Shown: in pieces, positions 1-9,793 of the stretch | Numbering within the stretch: position 1 is the first letter of the stretch | How the letters are laid out: each line of letters starts with the position of its first letter | Assembly: GCA_039090855.1 (NCBI GenBank) | Contig: CM077011.1 | Coordinates: 22,507,001 to 22,571,000, forward strand | DNA length: 64,000 nt | Source: Macrothele yani | Taxonomy: Eukaryota; Arthropoda; Arachnida; Araneae; Macrothelidae | Direction of reading: 5' to 3' | Notes under the pieces: generated by a model | What the model was told of the DNA's origin: nothing | Databases searched by the model: none | Seen by the model: only the letters and a program-made list of their open reading frames with translations | Position numbers and translations under genes: made by a program

Positions 1-355
1 ATTTCCGAAAATCACTGCATTGGAAGGTTATAGAAATAAAATAAATGGCTAATTTTCTCAGCGATCACTTCACCGAACAGTCATTTTACCAACAATCACT
101 TAATTGAAGAGAAATAGAGACAGAATAAACGGTTCATTTTCTCGGCGATCACGCCACCGAAGAGTCACTTTACCAAAAATCACTACATTGAAAGGGAATA
201 GAAATAAAATAAGCGGTTAATTTTGTCGACGATCACTTTACCGAAGAGTCACTTTACCGAAAATCACTTTATTAAAAGAGGATAGAAATAAAATAAGAGT
301 TTCATTTTCTTGGCGATCACTTCACCGAAGAGTAACTTTACCGACTATCACTTAA
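1..355. repeat. 84-bp tandem repeat, about four copies
   Basis: The motif GCGATCAC recurs near 61, 145, 229 and 313, a spacing of exactly 84 bp. Each unit also carries TTTACCGAA, an ATAGAAATAAAATAA stretch and a GGTTCATTTT-like stretch. Inside the unit, shorter pieces of about 18-21 bp (TCACTTTACCGAA-like) recur, so the 84-mer looks like a higher-order form of a shorter repeat. The array runs off the left window edge, so its true length is unknown. No coding potential is seen. Confidence 0.85.
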
Positions 356-960
356 TTGAAATGGAGTTTTATTGAAATAATCACTTTGTCTATCACCGAG
401 AGATTATTTTAAGAAACTCTTAATTTCACCGACAGATCAAATTATAAAACGATTCGTTTCACTGACAGGTAGCATTATGAAAAGATTCATTTCATCGAAA
501 GGTCATTTCATTAAGAGATGGTTTTACGGAAAACATCACTTCATCGAAGCATCATTTCACGTAAGATCATTTTATGGAAATGATCGCTTTACAAAAGTAA
601 CTTCACAGAAACTTTTATTTTATTAAAATAGTTTACCAAACTGATGAAATCACAGATATCACACACTGTCAAACAGTTCGTTTCATAAAAGGATCATTTC
701 ACCGAAAGATAGGTTGAAGAAAATAATCACGTTTTCGAAATTATTTCACACAAACGCTCACTTTACTAAAAAATAATTTTACCGAACTGTTCATTTCACC
801 GACATCTCGCATTATCGTACGGTTTGTTTCTTCGAACGCCAATTCACCGAAACAGTGTTTTAGAGAAATGATCACTTTACCGAACTTTGCACACAGAAAA
901 TTTCACTTTTCCGTAAGGTGGTTCTACTGAAGCTTCAATCTATCGACAAATTTGTATTTT
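356..960. repeat. degenerate continuation of the ACCGAA-type tandem repeat
   Basis: Short imperfect units built on TTTCACCGAAAGATCA-like words continue with irregular spacing and much higher divergence than the 84-bp units to the left. It looks like the decayed edge of the same satellite. The period is not clean enough to state. Confidence 0.55.
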
Positions 961-2310
961 AGGTTCTCGGGAAATTAATGAAGAAAATCTGCGTATTTTG
1001 AAAAAAGTTTTCGTTTTACAATTTACAGAGAGTTCGTTAAATGTGCGCTGCATTTGATTGCAGCTTATGATTAAAGCAAGTTAATTTCATTTTCAAGTCA
1101 CGTATGTAACTTGTATTTTCAATTTCCCGAAATCTCCTTACAGCAAACAAGAGAAAGTTCTGCTAGTTTCTGAAATATTTCGCACAGCTGGGCAATTAGT
1201 AAGGCTGTCTTTCAATGGGACTTCAAGAGAAATTTTATCCCATATCTGCAATCTAAATTCTTTTGTACACATTTTCTCGAAGAGTGTTACTTTGTAGTGT
1301 TTGAAATTTTGAGCACCAGTAAAAACGACCCATATAGCTAATATCTGCCACAATTATTATTTCAAAAAATTCGTCAAAATTTTTTTTCATTTTAATTTAT
1401 TGTACCCGAAAACATTCCAATCTGACGCTAGATGGCGCGCTAAGTTAGCTTAGCAGTGTTTCTGTCTAAAAGAAACGAAATCTCTCGTTTCTGTTTGATT
1501 TTTCTAATTATCTGAGTCAAGTAGAAATCAACAAATGGGGACAAAAGTGAGATTGGAATCTTTTCCTCCATAAATCATCTTAAATCCTATTGTACGTTCA
1601 TTTTTGGAAGACAAAGTGTGTACATTAACCCCTGAATTTGAGATTTAGAAACACCACCTAATTGCATAGCTCCACTTACTTACTGAGCTTCTCCCCCAAA
1701 TAATGTCCTTGGTTAAAATTTAACAGAGCGTATTTTGTCTTTTCATTATCACTGTGCTTCCTGACTTCATTCAGTGGGTTTACTGAGAAGTTCTTATTAG
1801 AACTCCCTTTTGGTGAACGAATTCTTCTTCGATTAATTGACCTGGAACTAACGGCAGACCGCTCCCATTCTGAATATGGTGAAGCCAGCAATGATTCGTT
1901 GATGCCAACTTCTGGGGCAGTCACTCAAGACGTAGAAGCCACGATCTATAGCAGAAGATGAACCCTAACACTCATTCAAAGACAGCCTTATGACACGTAG
2001 TGGATATTTTCCATCTTTAAATTAATATTGCGATAAGACCAAACATGCATTAATTCATGAAAATCTGTGTGGGCCTCATTCCTTTTACTTGCTCTGAGGT
2101 AAACCGATCTGATGCATCTTTAACACACCGAATAGACAAAACATTATGACCAGCGTATCTTTATTGAAATCGAAAAAGCTGTAGGTAAACCACGGCGTGT
2201 GTGAATGTCACGAAACGGTACAAATAACACCTGATACTGAGCTCTGTTAATCAGTAATGATCTTGTTCTTCAGATGAGTAAGGCAGCGGATTAATTACTA
2301 CTGTACAGAT
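961..2310. other. no recognised feature
   Basis: AT-rich sequence without a convincing reading frame, RNA gene or recognised repeat. The open frames of 71 and 82 codons on the minus strand are short, match nothing I recognise and show no start context or domain. Confidence 0.5.
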
Positions 2311-2460
2311 GACAAATTGTAGTGGCCAGACAACTGGGTCACAGCATTTCCGATACGCCAAGAACCTGTAGGGTGCTCACGATCAGTTATGGTTAGTGCT
2401 TTCAAAAAGAGGTCCTAGGAGTAAAAATTCACTGACCTCTGGCAAGATGTGAGCTGACCA
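2311..2460 (+). pseudogene. Tc1-like transposase N-terminal remnant
   Basis: The plus strand reads QIVVARQLGHSISDTP and, after a one-base frame change, GCSRSVMVSAFKK. This is the N-terminal helix-turn-helix of a Tc1 transposase (family pattern: FDKGQIV.ARRLGQSIS..A.LVGCSRS.V). In-frame stops follow. No catalytic domain is present, and the remnant is cut downstream by the MITE at 2501. A related N-terminal remnant lies on the minus strand near 41.5 kb. Confidence 0.7.
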
Positions 2461-2500
2461 CAGCTCATCAATGCTAGAGGTAAGCGAATGCTATCCCATA

Positions 2501-2827
2501 CACTGTAAAAAATTAGCTGTTGATTTTACGGTTTTAAACCGTTTTCCAGGGTGCCAACACAAAACCGTAAAATCTTGGAACAAAGCTATAGCTTCGCTCC
2601 AACACAATCAACACATTCGTTCCAGCCAAATTTTTGTGTTATCGTGATTGTTTGGCCTGTGACTCCCTCCAGCCAAATTCTGTGCTGTTTTCTTCATTAA
2701 ATGCAGTGTTGGAGCAAAGCCATCGGTTTGCTCCAACACTGCATAAAACCGTAGATTATACGGTTTTGTTTTGGCACCTTGGAAAACGGTTTAATACCGT
2801 AAAATCTACAGTCAATTTTTTACAGTG
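2501..2827. mobile_element. 327-bp MITE with long terminal inverted repeats and TA duplication
   Basis: The ends are CACTGTAAAAAATT and its reverse complement, each flanked by TA (2499-2500 and 2828-2829). The inverted homology extends inward for roughly 75 bp (GATTTTACGGTTTTAAACCG on the left, its complement on the right). The centre holds two further short hairpins built on TTGGAGCAAAGC and GCTCCAAC. No transposase is encoded. The TA duplication fits mobilisation by a Tc1/mariner-type or similar TA-targeting enzyme; which one is inference. Confidence 0.82.
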
Positions 2828-2883
2828 TATGAAACAAGCCAACTGAAGCGATGCTGTGGTGGAACTTGCTGGTAATTTGAATT

Positions 2884-3960
2884 AGAGGTTTTCACGGGAC
2901 TGGTTGGTCATTTTTGTAGTTTAGAGAACAAATAAACGGGTCGGGTCGGGTCGGGTCGGGCTTTTTTCTGGTTTAAAGGACAAATAAACGGGCTGGATCG
3001 TGTTTTTTTTTAGTTTAAAGAACAAAGAAACGAGCCGGGCAGGGTTTTTTTTAGTTTAGAGAACAAAGAAACGGGTCGGGTCTTTTTTTTAGTTTAGAGA
3101 ATAAAGAAATTAGCCAAGCCAGGCTTTTTTTTTTAGTTTAAAGGGCAAAGAAACGAGCGTGGTCTGGCTTTTTCTTTTAGTTTAGAGAACAACGAAACGC
3201 GCCGAACCGGGATTTTTTTTTTAGTTTAGAGAACAAAAAAACGAGCGGGGTCTGGCTTTTTCTTTTAGTTTAGAGAACAAAGAAACGAGCGATGTCGGGC
3301 ATTTTTTTAGTTTATAGAACAAAGAAACGGACCAGGCCAGGCTTTTTTTAGTTTAGAGAACACATAAATCAGCCGGGCCGGGCTTTCTTTTTAGTTTAGA
3401 GAACAAAGAGACGAGCTGAGCCTGGCGAAGTAGACCCATTGTTTTTATCGCAAAGGCAAAGAAAGAAAAAGTCATGTTTCCCAATTTCCTGGTCTGTTAC
3501 TTTACTTACTTCCATGACATACACAGGGAGTAATCACAAAGGCTAGGAGAGGCACTCAAAGAGTTTTTACCATCAGGGCCAAATAAGATGGAACAATCAC
3601 TTTGGGGCTGGTTGACAAAAAAAAAAGATACAAACCCGAGCTAGTGTGTATATATTGTGGAGTGTGGAACGGGGGGTTCTTGCAGTTGTATTGCGTGTTT
3701 ATCTGTGTCTGAGGGAGAGAATGGGACGACATCGATTGTTTCTTCTATCCCTAATCTGTATAGGGATTGAGATTTGTAGTGTTACCGCTTACTATTGTAG
3801 CTCAGAGAAAGGGATACTTTTAACGCGCTTAGACTTCCTTTTTCTCTTTCTTTAAAGGTTATATTCTTCGCTAATTGTCGAAGTTTAGTTAATATTTTTG
3901 AATATTCGCCTAAAAATATTAACTGGGCAATTTGGCTGGGCCTTAATCGAACGTGCTTGG
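2884..3960 (+). mobile_element. GC-head dispersed repeat, plus-strand copy
   Basis: It starts with AGGTTTTCACGGGACTGG, continues through a GGGTCGGG-rich tandem block and then a unique body including GGCACTCAAAG, GGGACGACATCGATT and TTAGTTAATATTTTTGAATA. The same order appears in reverse at 41990-42940, beginning GAGGTGTGCACGGGACTG on its own strand. No transposase is seen. The GC-rich ends suggest a non-autonomous DNA element, but its class is unresolved. The right boundary is approximate. Confidence 0.65.
2918..3430 (+). repeat. minisatellite of about 12 units, 38-52 bp each
   Basis: The core AGTTTAGAGAACAAAGAAAC is followed by a GGGCCGGGC-type GC clamp and a T homopolymer. It repeats near 2921, 2973, 3011, 3053, 3091, 3135, 3179, 3226, 3267, 3310, 3348 and 3392. 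Unit length varies mainly through the T run and the number of GGGTC words. One unit-like copy of the core, on the minus strand, also occurs in the inverted element near 42.9 kb. Confidence 0.85.
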
Positions 3961-4212
3961 ATCGGGATGAGCTCACCAATAAATCCCGTGAGGACCTAAA
4001 ATTTGAATGGAGATGTATCACAACACACAACACATTGAACCATGTTGACAATGGGGCTGAGCAACAGCATGCCGCTCTGAGTGCCCATGCAAAGCTCGAT
4101 TTATTGTCGAAAGCACCTGCAGTGGGAACGAGATCATCAAAAATGGGCTTGAATGATTGGAAGAGGATTGTCCTCGTTTTCTGTTGCACCATGTTGACAG
4201 CGGCGTACATGT

Positions 4213-4610
4213 GTGTCGTATAATTGGGGACGTTTTAGCACCTACGTGCACCGTGGGACGAAAACAAGCCAACGGACGAAGTATAATTCTTTGGCCAAAC
4301 ATCTGCTGAGAAACCCCGTGTCCAGTCATTCGCGTACAGGACATTTTGGCGTCTACCACCTACCTAAACATTATTGCAAATCAGGCATATGCATTCATGG
4401 TAACGGTATTTCGCTCTAGCAGTACCTTCTTCGAGAATGGTTCAACGAACATCAGAAAGTCTTCCAAGTATTATCCTGGCACCCAAATTCCCCGGCTATC
4501 AATCCAATCGAGCATCTGTTTCTTGTCTTGAACAGCAAATCCGATCTACAGCAGCTCAGCCACGTAATTTGCAAGAATAAAGAATCTGCTGGTAACATGT
4601 TGATTTCAGA
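4213..4610 (+). pseudogene. Tc1-like transposase, C-terminal half, badly broken
   Basis: Pieces of a DD34E Tc1 transposase are spread over three frames. STTYLNIIANQAYAFMVTVF matches the segment before the second catalytic Asp. A frame-shifted YFLREWFNEHQKVFQ and HPNSPAINPIEHLF follow, the latter holding the third-position Glu. The QQDNA block with the second Asp is missing. Clear terminal inverted repeats were not found. Confidence 0.7.
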
Positions 4611-5466
4611 TATCATATGACACCTTTAAAAATCTTTGAGCGTCCACCCTATGCGGGAAAGGGCTGTTTTGGTGGCAAGTGGAGGACCAGCAGGATATCA
4701 GGCAGGTGGTAATAATGTTTTAACTCGTCGGTGAAGGTGTTTTTGCATGTATAATGAGCAAAAATGTCCCCCAGTTTGAAATATAGCCTATTCCAGATAG
4801 AGCATTTCTCGAAAATTCTGATTGCATGAAATGTGTTCATAATGCGATGATCAAATATTTATTCTGTTGAGCGTACGTTACATCAGCTGTATCCAATACA
4901 AAGGTAATGTTGTAAGCTAAATGTTTAGCATACGACGATCGCTCAAAATGTTCGTTATATAGCACACAAACAGAGAAAAGCTCCGCCGTTGTAATTCTTT
5001 CTGATATTTCATTTCAGTGGCCAGAGACCGGCGACTCATACGAGAAATTTGCTCGATGCTTTAATGACTTGATACCGGTGGAAAAAAATAATATTTACCT
5101 TATCCTTCCAGCAAAGCACTCGAGCTGCAACTATGTCAGAATCGAAGGCGTACTACATGTCACGGATGTGTTCTTTCTGCTTGGGAAGCCAAATAAAAGT
5201 CACTAGGAGCAAGACCTGCAAAAAGGGTGAGTGCTGAAGCAAATCCTATTCATCAGACTGTATGAAGGTCTTTTCAATCTGGGAATCGTGACACGGTATA
5301 CATTGACTCGAAAAAGACAGGAACCACATCTTTGCAATTTTTTTGTCACCTCTTTTCCTTGTTCCTTTCCTGTTTCGGAGTTAAGCGAAGACACGAGGAA
5401 CTAAAACAGCTGTAAGTGGCCTCCCTGCTCTAATTGGGATCACTTCTTCCAAGGAAGTCTGGCATA
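4611..5466. other. no recognised feature
   Basis: AT-rich spacer between two Tc1 relics. No reading frame longer than about 65 codons, no RNA gene signature and no repeat I could pair with another part of the window. Confidence 0.45.
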
Positions 5467-5468
5467 TA

Positions 5469-6851
5469 CAGTAACGGACAATGAAATTTGCGCACCTAGA
5501 GGAAAACATGCTACAACCGCAAAACTTTGAAAATAGCTAAAGTGAATGCTAGTATGCAAATGATCCACGTTTGGTGCGAGTGCCCATGACCGAACACCCT
5601 GTGGTGGCAATGCAAACACAAACCGGCAGCCTTATAAACCGTCGGGCAGTCGATTCCCCATGAAAGTGAAATGCACCGGCTGACGCGACAAAGAGTAAAG
5701 AGTGACAATAATACCAATAAACGCCAGAGACGTCGATTTACGCAACTTACGGTCTTTGAGAGAGGCCTGATCGCCGGGATGAAAACCGCAAGGTGGTCGG
5801 CGCGCCGTATAGCCCGCCACTTGGATCGTTGTGACCATACCGTTCGACTGTGTTGTACGCAGTTGACACGTGACGGCACTGCTACGCGGCGGATCGGCTT
5901 CGATTGGACAGGAGGACCAACGGTACAAAGGATCGACGAACGTTGAGCCAGGCACGAACGGATCCCACGGGGACTCGGTCCACTATACAGGCAGATGCAG
6001 CGGCTCCTGTGTTCCCACGAACCAATTCCCGACGCCTCGTGGAAGCGAATCTGCGATCCCAGCACCCCTTCGGTGTACTGCTGTTAACACCGGAACATCG
6101 TCGGCTCTGTGTGCAGTGGTGCTAGGTTAGAGTGGCGTGGAACGCCACAGGTTGACGACGTGTGGTGTTTAGCGATAAGTGCCGCTTCGTTTTGGGGACA
6201 GATGATCATCGTGTCCAGATGTGGAGGTAACCGGGTCAACGGCGCAATCTCAACCTCACTATCGAGTGCCAAAACTTCCCGACTGCAGGCATTATGGTCT
6301 GAGGAGCCATTGCCTACGATTGCCGATCCGGTCTAGTAGCAGTACGTGGATGAAATTCTACGGCCCCATGTGCTCCCATCCCTGGCCGGGATTCCAGGTG
6401 CGCTATACCAGCAGGATAATGTCAGCCCGCACACGGCTCGGGTTGCCCAGGGCTACCTACGACATGTCCAGACACTTCCATGACTTGCCCATTCCCCGGA
6501 CGTGTTCCCTATTGAGTATGGATGGGACCAGTTGCAACGTCGGTTGCTGCCATGCCGCACTTTTCTGGGATTTGGAGCACACTGCCCAACACGTGTAAGC
6601 CAGTCTACCGCAGTACAACATCAGGCGTCTGTTTGCCTCCATGCCGAGCAGTATAGCAGCATGTATCGCCGAACGAGGCTGTGCGACGCGCTATTGAAGA
6701 CGACCAGACTGCGTGCCACAGAATCCTCTGTAAAACCTTCAGCTCGGTTTTTGCCATCATGTGTATAAGTCATTTGTACCATTACGTCCGTAAAATTTCA
6801 GTTCAGTCCGATGCTTCCTTCTTGGTGCGCAAATTTCATTGTCCGTGAGTG
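5469..6851 (+). mobile_element. Tc1-like element, full length by its ends
   Basis: The terminal inverted repeats are CAGTAACGGACAATGAAATT on the left and the complement of CACTCACGGACAATGAAATT on the right. Both continue TTGCGCACC and are flanked by TA at 5467-5468 and 6852-6853. Length is 1383 bp, normal for Tc1. The transposase inside is broken. A relative lies in reverse at 10.66-11.55 kb. Confidence 0.85.
5671..6766 (+). pseudogene. Tc1-like transposase with frameshifts and stops
   Basis: The N-terminal helix-turn-helix is clear: RRRFTQLTVFERGLIAGMK followed by WSARRIARHLDRCDHTVRL. Downstream, parts of the catalytic domain can be followed across frames: VVFSDKCRFVLGTDDH (first Asp block), GIMV.GAIAYD, and a region with WSTLPNTCKPVYR near the C-terminus. 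Several stop codons and frame changes exclude a working enzyme. It would have been a DNA-binding cut-and-paste transposase of about 340 residues. Confidence 0.8.
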
Positions 6852-6853
6852 TA

Positions 6854-7407
6854 CTTTAATTTAACCTTCCATTTTGGTTCTTGTTTTCTTATGTAAATTT
6901 GGTTTATTTTCATTAAGCCTTTTTCTGTCTCAACGTCACTATTTCCTTCTCGATGAATTTGAGGTTGGCAACATCTGACAGCACTGTATGTCAAGAGATA
7001 AGAACTCGGGTGTAAAATGTTCATGGTGCATTTTTTTTGCTACTGAGAACATTCTTGTTTACGACAGTGGGTATTCTTTCTTACGACTGTGAGCTTTCTT
7101 GTTCCGATTGCGTTTTACTGCAGTGGCTCTCAATCTGATATCTTATTTTTGACTGAACGATGTTTGTTAAACGATATACGAGCTACGTTTGTTGTTGGTA
7201 GAAAGAACAAGCGGTATTTTTGTAGCGAAAGATTGTTCCCTCTTCAACATTTAATTCCATGGTCATTATCAGATTTTCTGACAAGCTGAAAAATTGCACC
7301 GAACTGTAAGTTACTTTGATTTATTTACGAACCCTAGCCGTTTATTATAGAAGTGTTTTCGATGTGCATAATTACGTTTTCTACTACCACTGATAATGAG
7401 ACACCAA
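6854..7407. other. no recognised feature
   Basis: Spacer between two Tc1 elements. Open frames of 62 and 66 codons show no domain. No repeat was recognised. Confidence 0.45.
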
Positions 7408-7680
7408 CAATGGTGTGCAAAACTTAAGGACGAAGTGGAAAAAGTAAAATAACGCCGGAAATAGCAACAGCAACCACACACAAATTAACTCAGGCCCGTA
7501 AAGGGAACAGGGGCAACAGTACATTTGTAATAACGGAGCATGACTTTATGGTTTACGTGACGTAAGAACAAAATGCGCCCATGTGGTTCAATAGCATCAA
7601 TTGAAAGGAAGTCACCTGAATCGGTGCGTAAGTGTTACAGACGCTCGACTGTGTTTTTTTGCACGCTAGAGAAGACAGAA

Positions 7681-8650
7681 TGGCCCGTCGAGAACATTAT
7701 GATGATTTTACCCGTGGTAGAAAAATTGGCAGGATCGAGGATGGAATAATTGTGACACATGTGGGTCAAAAGTTCGGTATCACCTATAGAATTGTATGAC
7801 ATTCGTCGTGTACCATCAGGATTACAGGTACGGCTGTGTGAAAAACTGGTGGCCTCCGTCCACCAAAAACGTCCCCCAATGAGAACAGCTATCTGCTCCT
7901 ACAGGACAAATGAGAGTCGACGCCATACAGCAAGGAATCTTTCGAAACAACTGAATATGAGCACAGGAAGCACAATAGTGCTGTTTACCGTGGACAGGCG
8001 GACACAAAAAGGTGACTGTTTGCCCTACGAGCAGTACGCTATTTCTTTCACCCAAAACTGCTAATCAAAGACACCGTTGATAGTGGTTGAGAGATAATAA
8101 GGTCTGGGCAGCAGACCATTGCAGTACAGTACTCTTTACTAATGACAGTAGATATTTCTGTCTCTCTAGCGATTTTGGACATCAGCTAACCTGGCATGAA
8201 GTAGGCACTCGATATCCCCCAGGATACATTAGTAGAAGAGATAGATATGGCGGCCGCGGTGTTCTCGTCTGGGGAGGTATTCTGAAAGATGGAGGTATGG
8301 AGCTCCAGATACTGGAAGGAGGTATTGCAACCGGTGTGCGCTACCGTAATGAGGTAATCCTTCCCCATGATTGTCTATTCCGAGATGCTATTGCCCCACA
8401 GTTCATGCTAATAAACGATTACGCCACATTCCATTGTACAGTAACTATTAATGAGCTGTTGGAAAGTAAAGACATCCAGCGGATGTATTGACCAGTACGT
8501 TCCTCGGCCTAAATGTCATAGAACATGCGTAGTACTCACGGTGAGACGTATTTCGGCATGTCAATACACACCGGTAACTGTCTAAGAGCTGAAGACGGAG
8601 GTAACGGAAGAATGGGCAATGTTTCCTTAAGAATTCATCAACAACATAGT
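7681..8650 (+). pseudogene. Tc1-like transposase, broken
   Basis: The start at 7681 gives MARREHYDDFTRGRKIGRIE, the usual opening of one Tc1 subfamily, and stops after about 40 codons. From 8087 a 134-codon frame gives VLFTNDSRYFCLSSD (first Asp block, shifted), DRYGGRGVLVWGGI, and LINDYATFHC, where the family usually has MDDNARPHR, so the second catalytic motif is altered. LNVIEHA near 8510 corresponds to the third motif with Glu. Stops and frame changes are frequent. Confidence 0.8.
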
Positions 8651-8747
8651 GTGAAGTATGGACAGATGGTGTAACGTACCAGGATATGTGACGTACCTGC
8701 CAGAAGGACGCACACGACATAAAGGCAGATAGGAATCAGAATAAAAT

Positions 8748-8820
8748 GTCTGCGTAGCTCAGTTGGTAGAGCGACTTGTTCCGGAATAAGCGGCCTCGGG
8801 TTCGAATCCCGGCGTAGACC
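8748..8820 (+). other. tRNA-like segment in the 5' LTR of the TRIM
   Basis: 73 nt with the spacing of a tRNA: acceptor halves GTCTGCG and CGTAGAC pair with one G-T wobble. The A box TAGCTCAGTTGG and B box GGTTCGAATCC match the RNA polymerase III consensus. CCG falls in the anticodon position (Arg), but the anticodon stem pairs poorly, so I do not call it a working tRNA gene. An identical copy is in the other LTR. Confidence 0.8.
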
Positions 8821-9061
8821 AAAAATGACGGAGAAATTTACTTCGTTATAATGGCGCCCGAACTATCCGGATGACCCGACCGTTCAAAATCTCGCATTGG
8901 TGTGATGTTATTTCCACACCGCGAGATAGGAAAAATAAGAGAATCCTTTCTCCAGCACTTAAAAAAAAATAAGGGGGAGATGATGTAACGTACCAGGAGA
9001 TGTGACGTACCTGCCAGAAGGACGCACACGACATAAAGGCAGATAGGAATCAGAATAAAAT

Positions 9062-9134
9062 GTCTGCGTAGCTCAGTTGGTAGAGCGACTTGTTCCGGAA
9101 TAAGCGGCCTCGGGTTCGAATCCCGGCGTAGACC
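9062..9134 (+). other. tRNA-like segment in the 3' LTR of the TRIM
   Basis: Same 73-nt segment as at 8748, with intact A and B boxes. Its position within the LTR is the same, as expected if the segment is part of the LTR and is copied by reverse transcription. Confidence 0.8.
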
Positions 9135-9470
9135 AAAAATGACGGAGAAATTTACTTCGTTATAATGGTACAAATTATGCATCGATGTTAAAGGTGATCA
9201 TATCTCCTACTTAGGATCTCCTCTTCCCTTTAAGCAGTTTTTGGCAGTGATGCATCTGTATCATGGCACCCATTGCTATGTAGCCAATTTTGAATAAAGT
9301 TCCACAATATCATTTAGTTTCTGTAGTTTTGTCGGTGTTGTTTCCGTCATAATTTTGGTAAGAAGTGGAATTCCTGTGGTTTGAATTTCACATCTAGCTC
9401 GTCCTTAAGTTTGGCACCCCACTGTATGACAGAGACTCATCCAGGGCAACAATCTTTTAAGTTTACGTTA

Positions 9471-9793
9471 GTGTGAAGTATGGACAGATGGTACAAATTA
9501 TGCATCGATGTTAAAGGTGATCATATCCCCTACTAAGGATCTCCTCTTCCCTTTATGCAGTCTTTGGCAGTGATGCATCTGTATCATGGCACCCATTGCT
9601 ATGTAGCCAATTTTGAATAAAGTTCCACAATATCATTTAGTTTCTGTAGTTGTGTCGGTGTTGTTTCCGTCATAATTTTGGTAAGAAGTAGAATTCCTGT
9701 GGTTTGAATTTCACATCTAGCTCGTCCTTAAGTTTGGCACCCCACTGTATGACAGAGACTCATCCGGGGCAACAATCTTTTAAGTTTACGTTA
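9471..9793. repeat. second unit of the 323-bp tandem duplication, with the empty TRIM site
   Basis: Same start and end words as the first unit. At 9488-9500 it reads ATGGTACAAATTA without interruption: this is the pre-insertion site of the TRIM. Small differences (for example CTACTAAGG for CTACTTAGG) show the two units have begun to diverge. Confidence 0.9.

Larger units (their letters stand above)
8670..9164 (+). mobile_element. TRIM-type LTR retroelement with a tRNA-like unit in each LTR
   Basis: The two direct repeats (8670-8850 and 8984-9164, 181 bp) start TGTAACGTACCAGGA and end CTTCGTTATA; I found one difference between them. The target duplication ATGG is at 8666-8669 and 9165-9168. 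Directly after the 5' LTR comes TGGCGCCCGAAC (8852-8863), a primer-binding site of retroviral/LTR type. Directly before the 3' LTR is the purine tract AATAAGGGGGAGA. The 133-bp interior has no coding capacity. Each LTR contains a 73-nt tRNA-like segment. The element must have been copied by enzymes of another LTR retrotransposon. It sits inside the first unit of the tandem duplication; the second unit preserves the empty site. Confidence 0.92.
7408..9424 (+). mobile_element. Tc1-like element carrying a nested TRIM
   Basis: The left end reads GGTGTGCAAAACTTAAGGAC and the right end is the complement of GTGGGGTGCCAAACTTAAGG. The right end is followed by TA at 9425-9426; the left flank has lost a clear TA. 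Removing the nested 495-bp TRIM and its 4-bp target duplication leaves about 1.52 kb, plausible for Tc1. The 3' end and 46 bp of flank were later duplicated in tandem. Confidence 0.75.
8649..9470. repeat. first unit of a 323-bp tandem duplication, split by the TRIM
   Basis: The unit begins GTGTGAAGTATGGACAGATG and ends AAGTTTACGTTA. After subtracting the 499 bp added by the TRIM (495 bp plus a 4-bp duplication) the unit is 323 bp, exactly the length of the next unit. It covers the 3' end of the Tc1 element plus 46 bp of flanking DNA. Confidence 0.9.

Noticed and set aside
2940..2962. Telomere-like GGGTC repeat
   Set aside because: GGGTCGGGTC words occur only three or four times within a longer minisatellite and do not match arthropod TTAGG telomere repeats.
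5511..6065. 184-codon minus-strand frame
   Set aside because: It lies opposite the Tc1 helix-turn-helix and linker coding sequence; the plus strand shows the known domain.
8748..9134. Two functional tRNA-Arg(CCG) genes in tandem
   Set aside because: A and B boxes are perfect, but the anticodon stem pairs poorly and both copies lie at the same position inside LTRs of one retroelement, so they are parts of that element.
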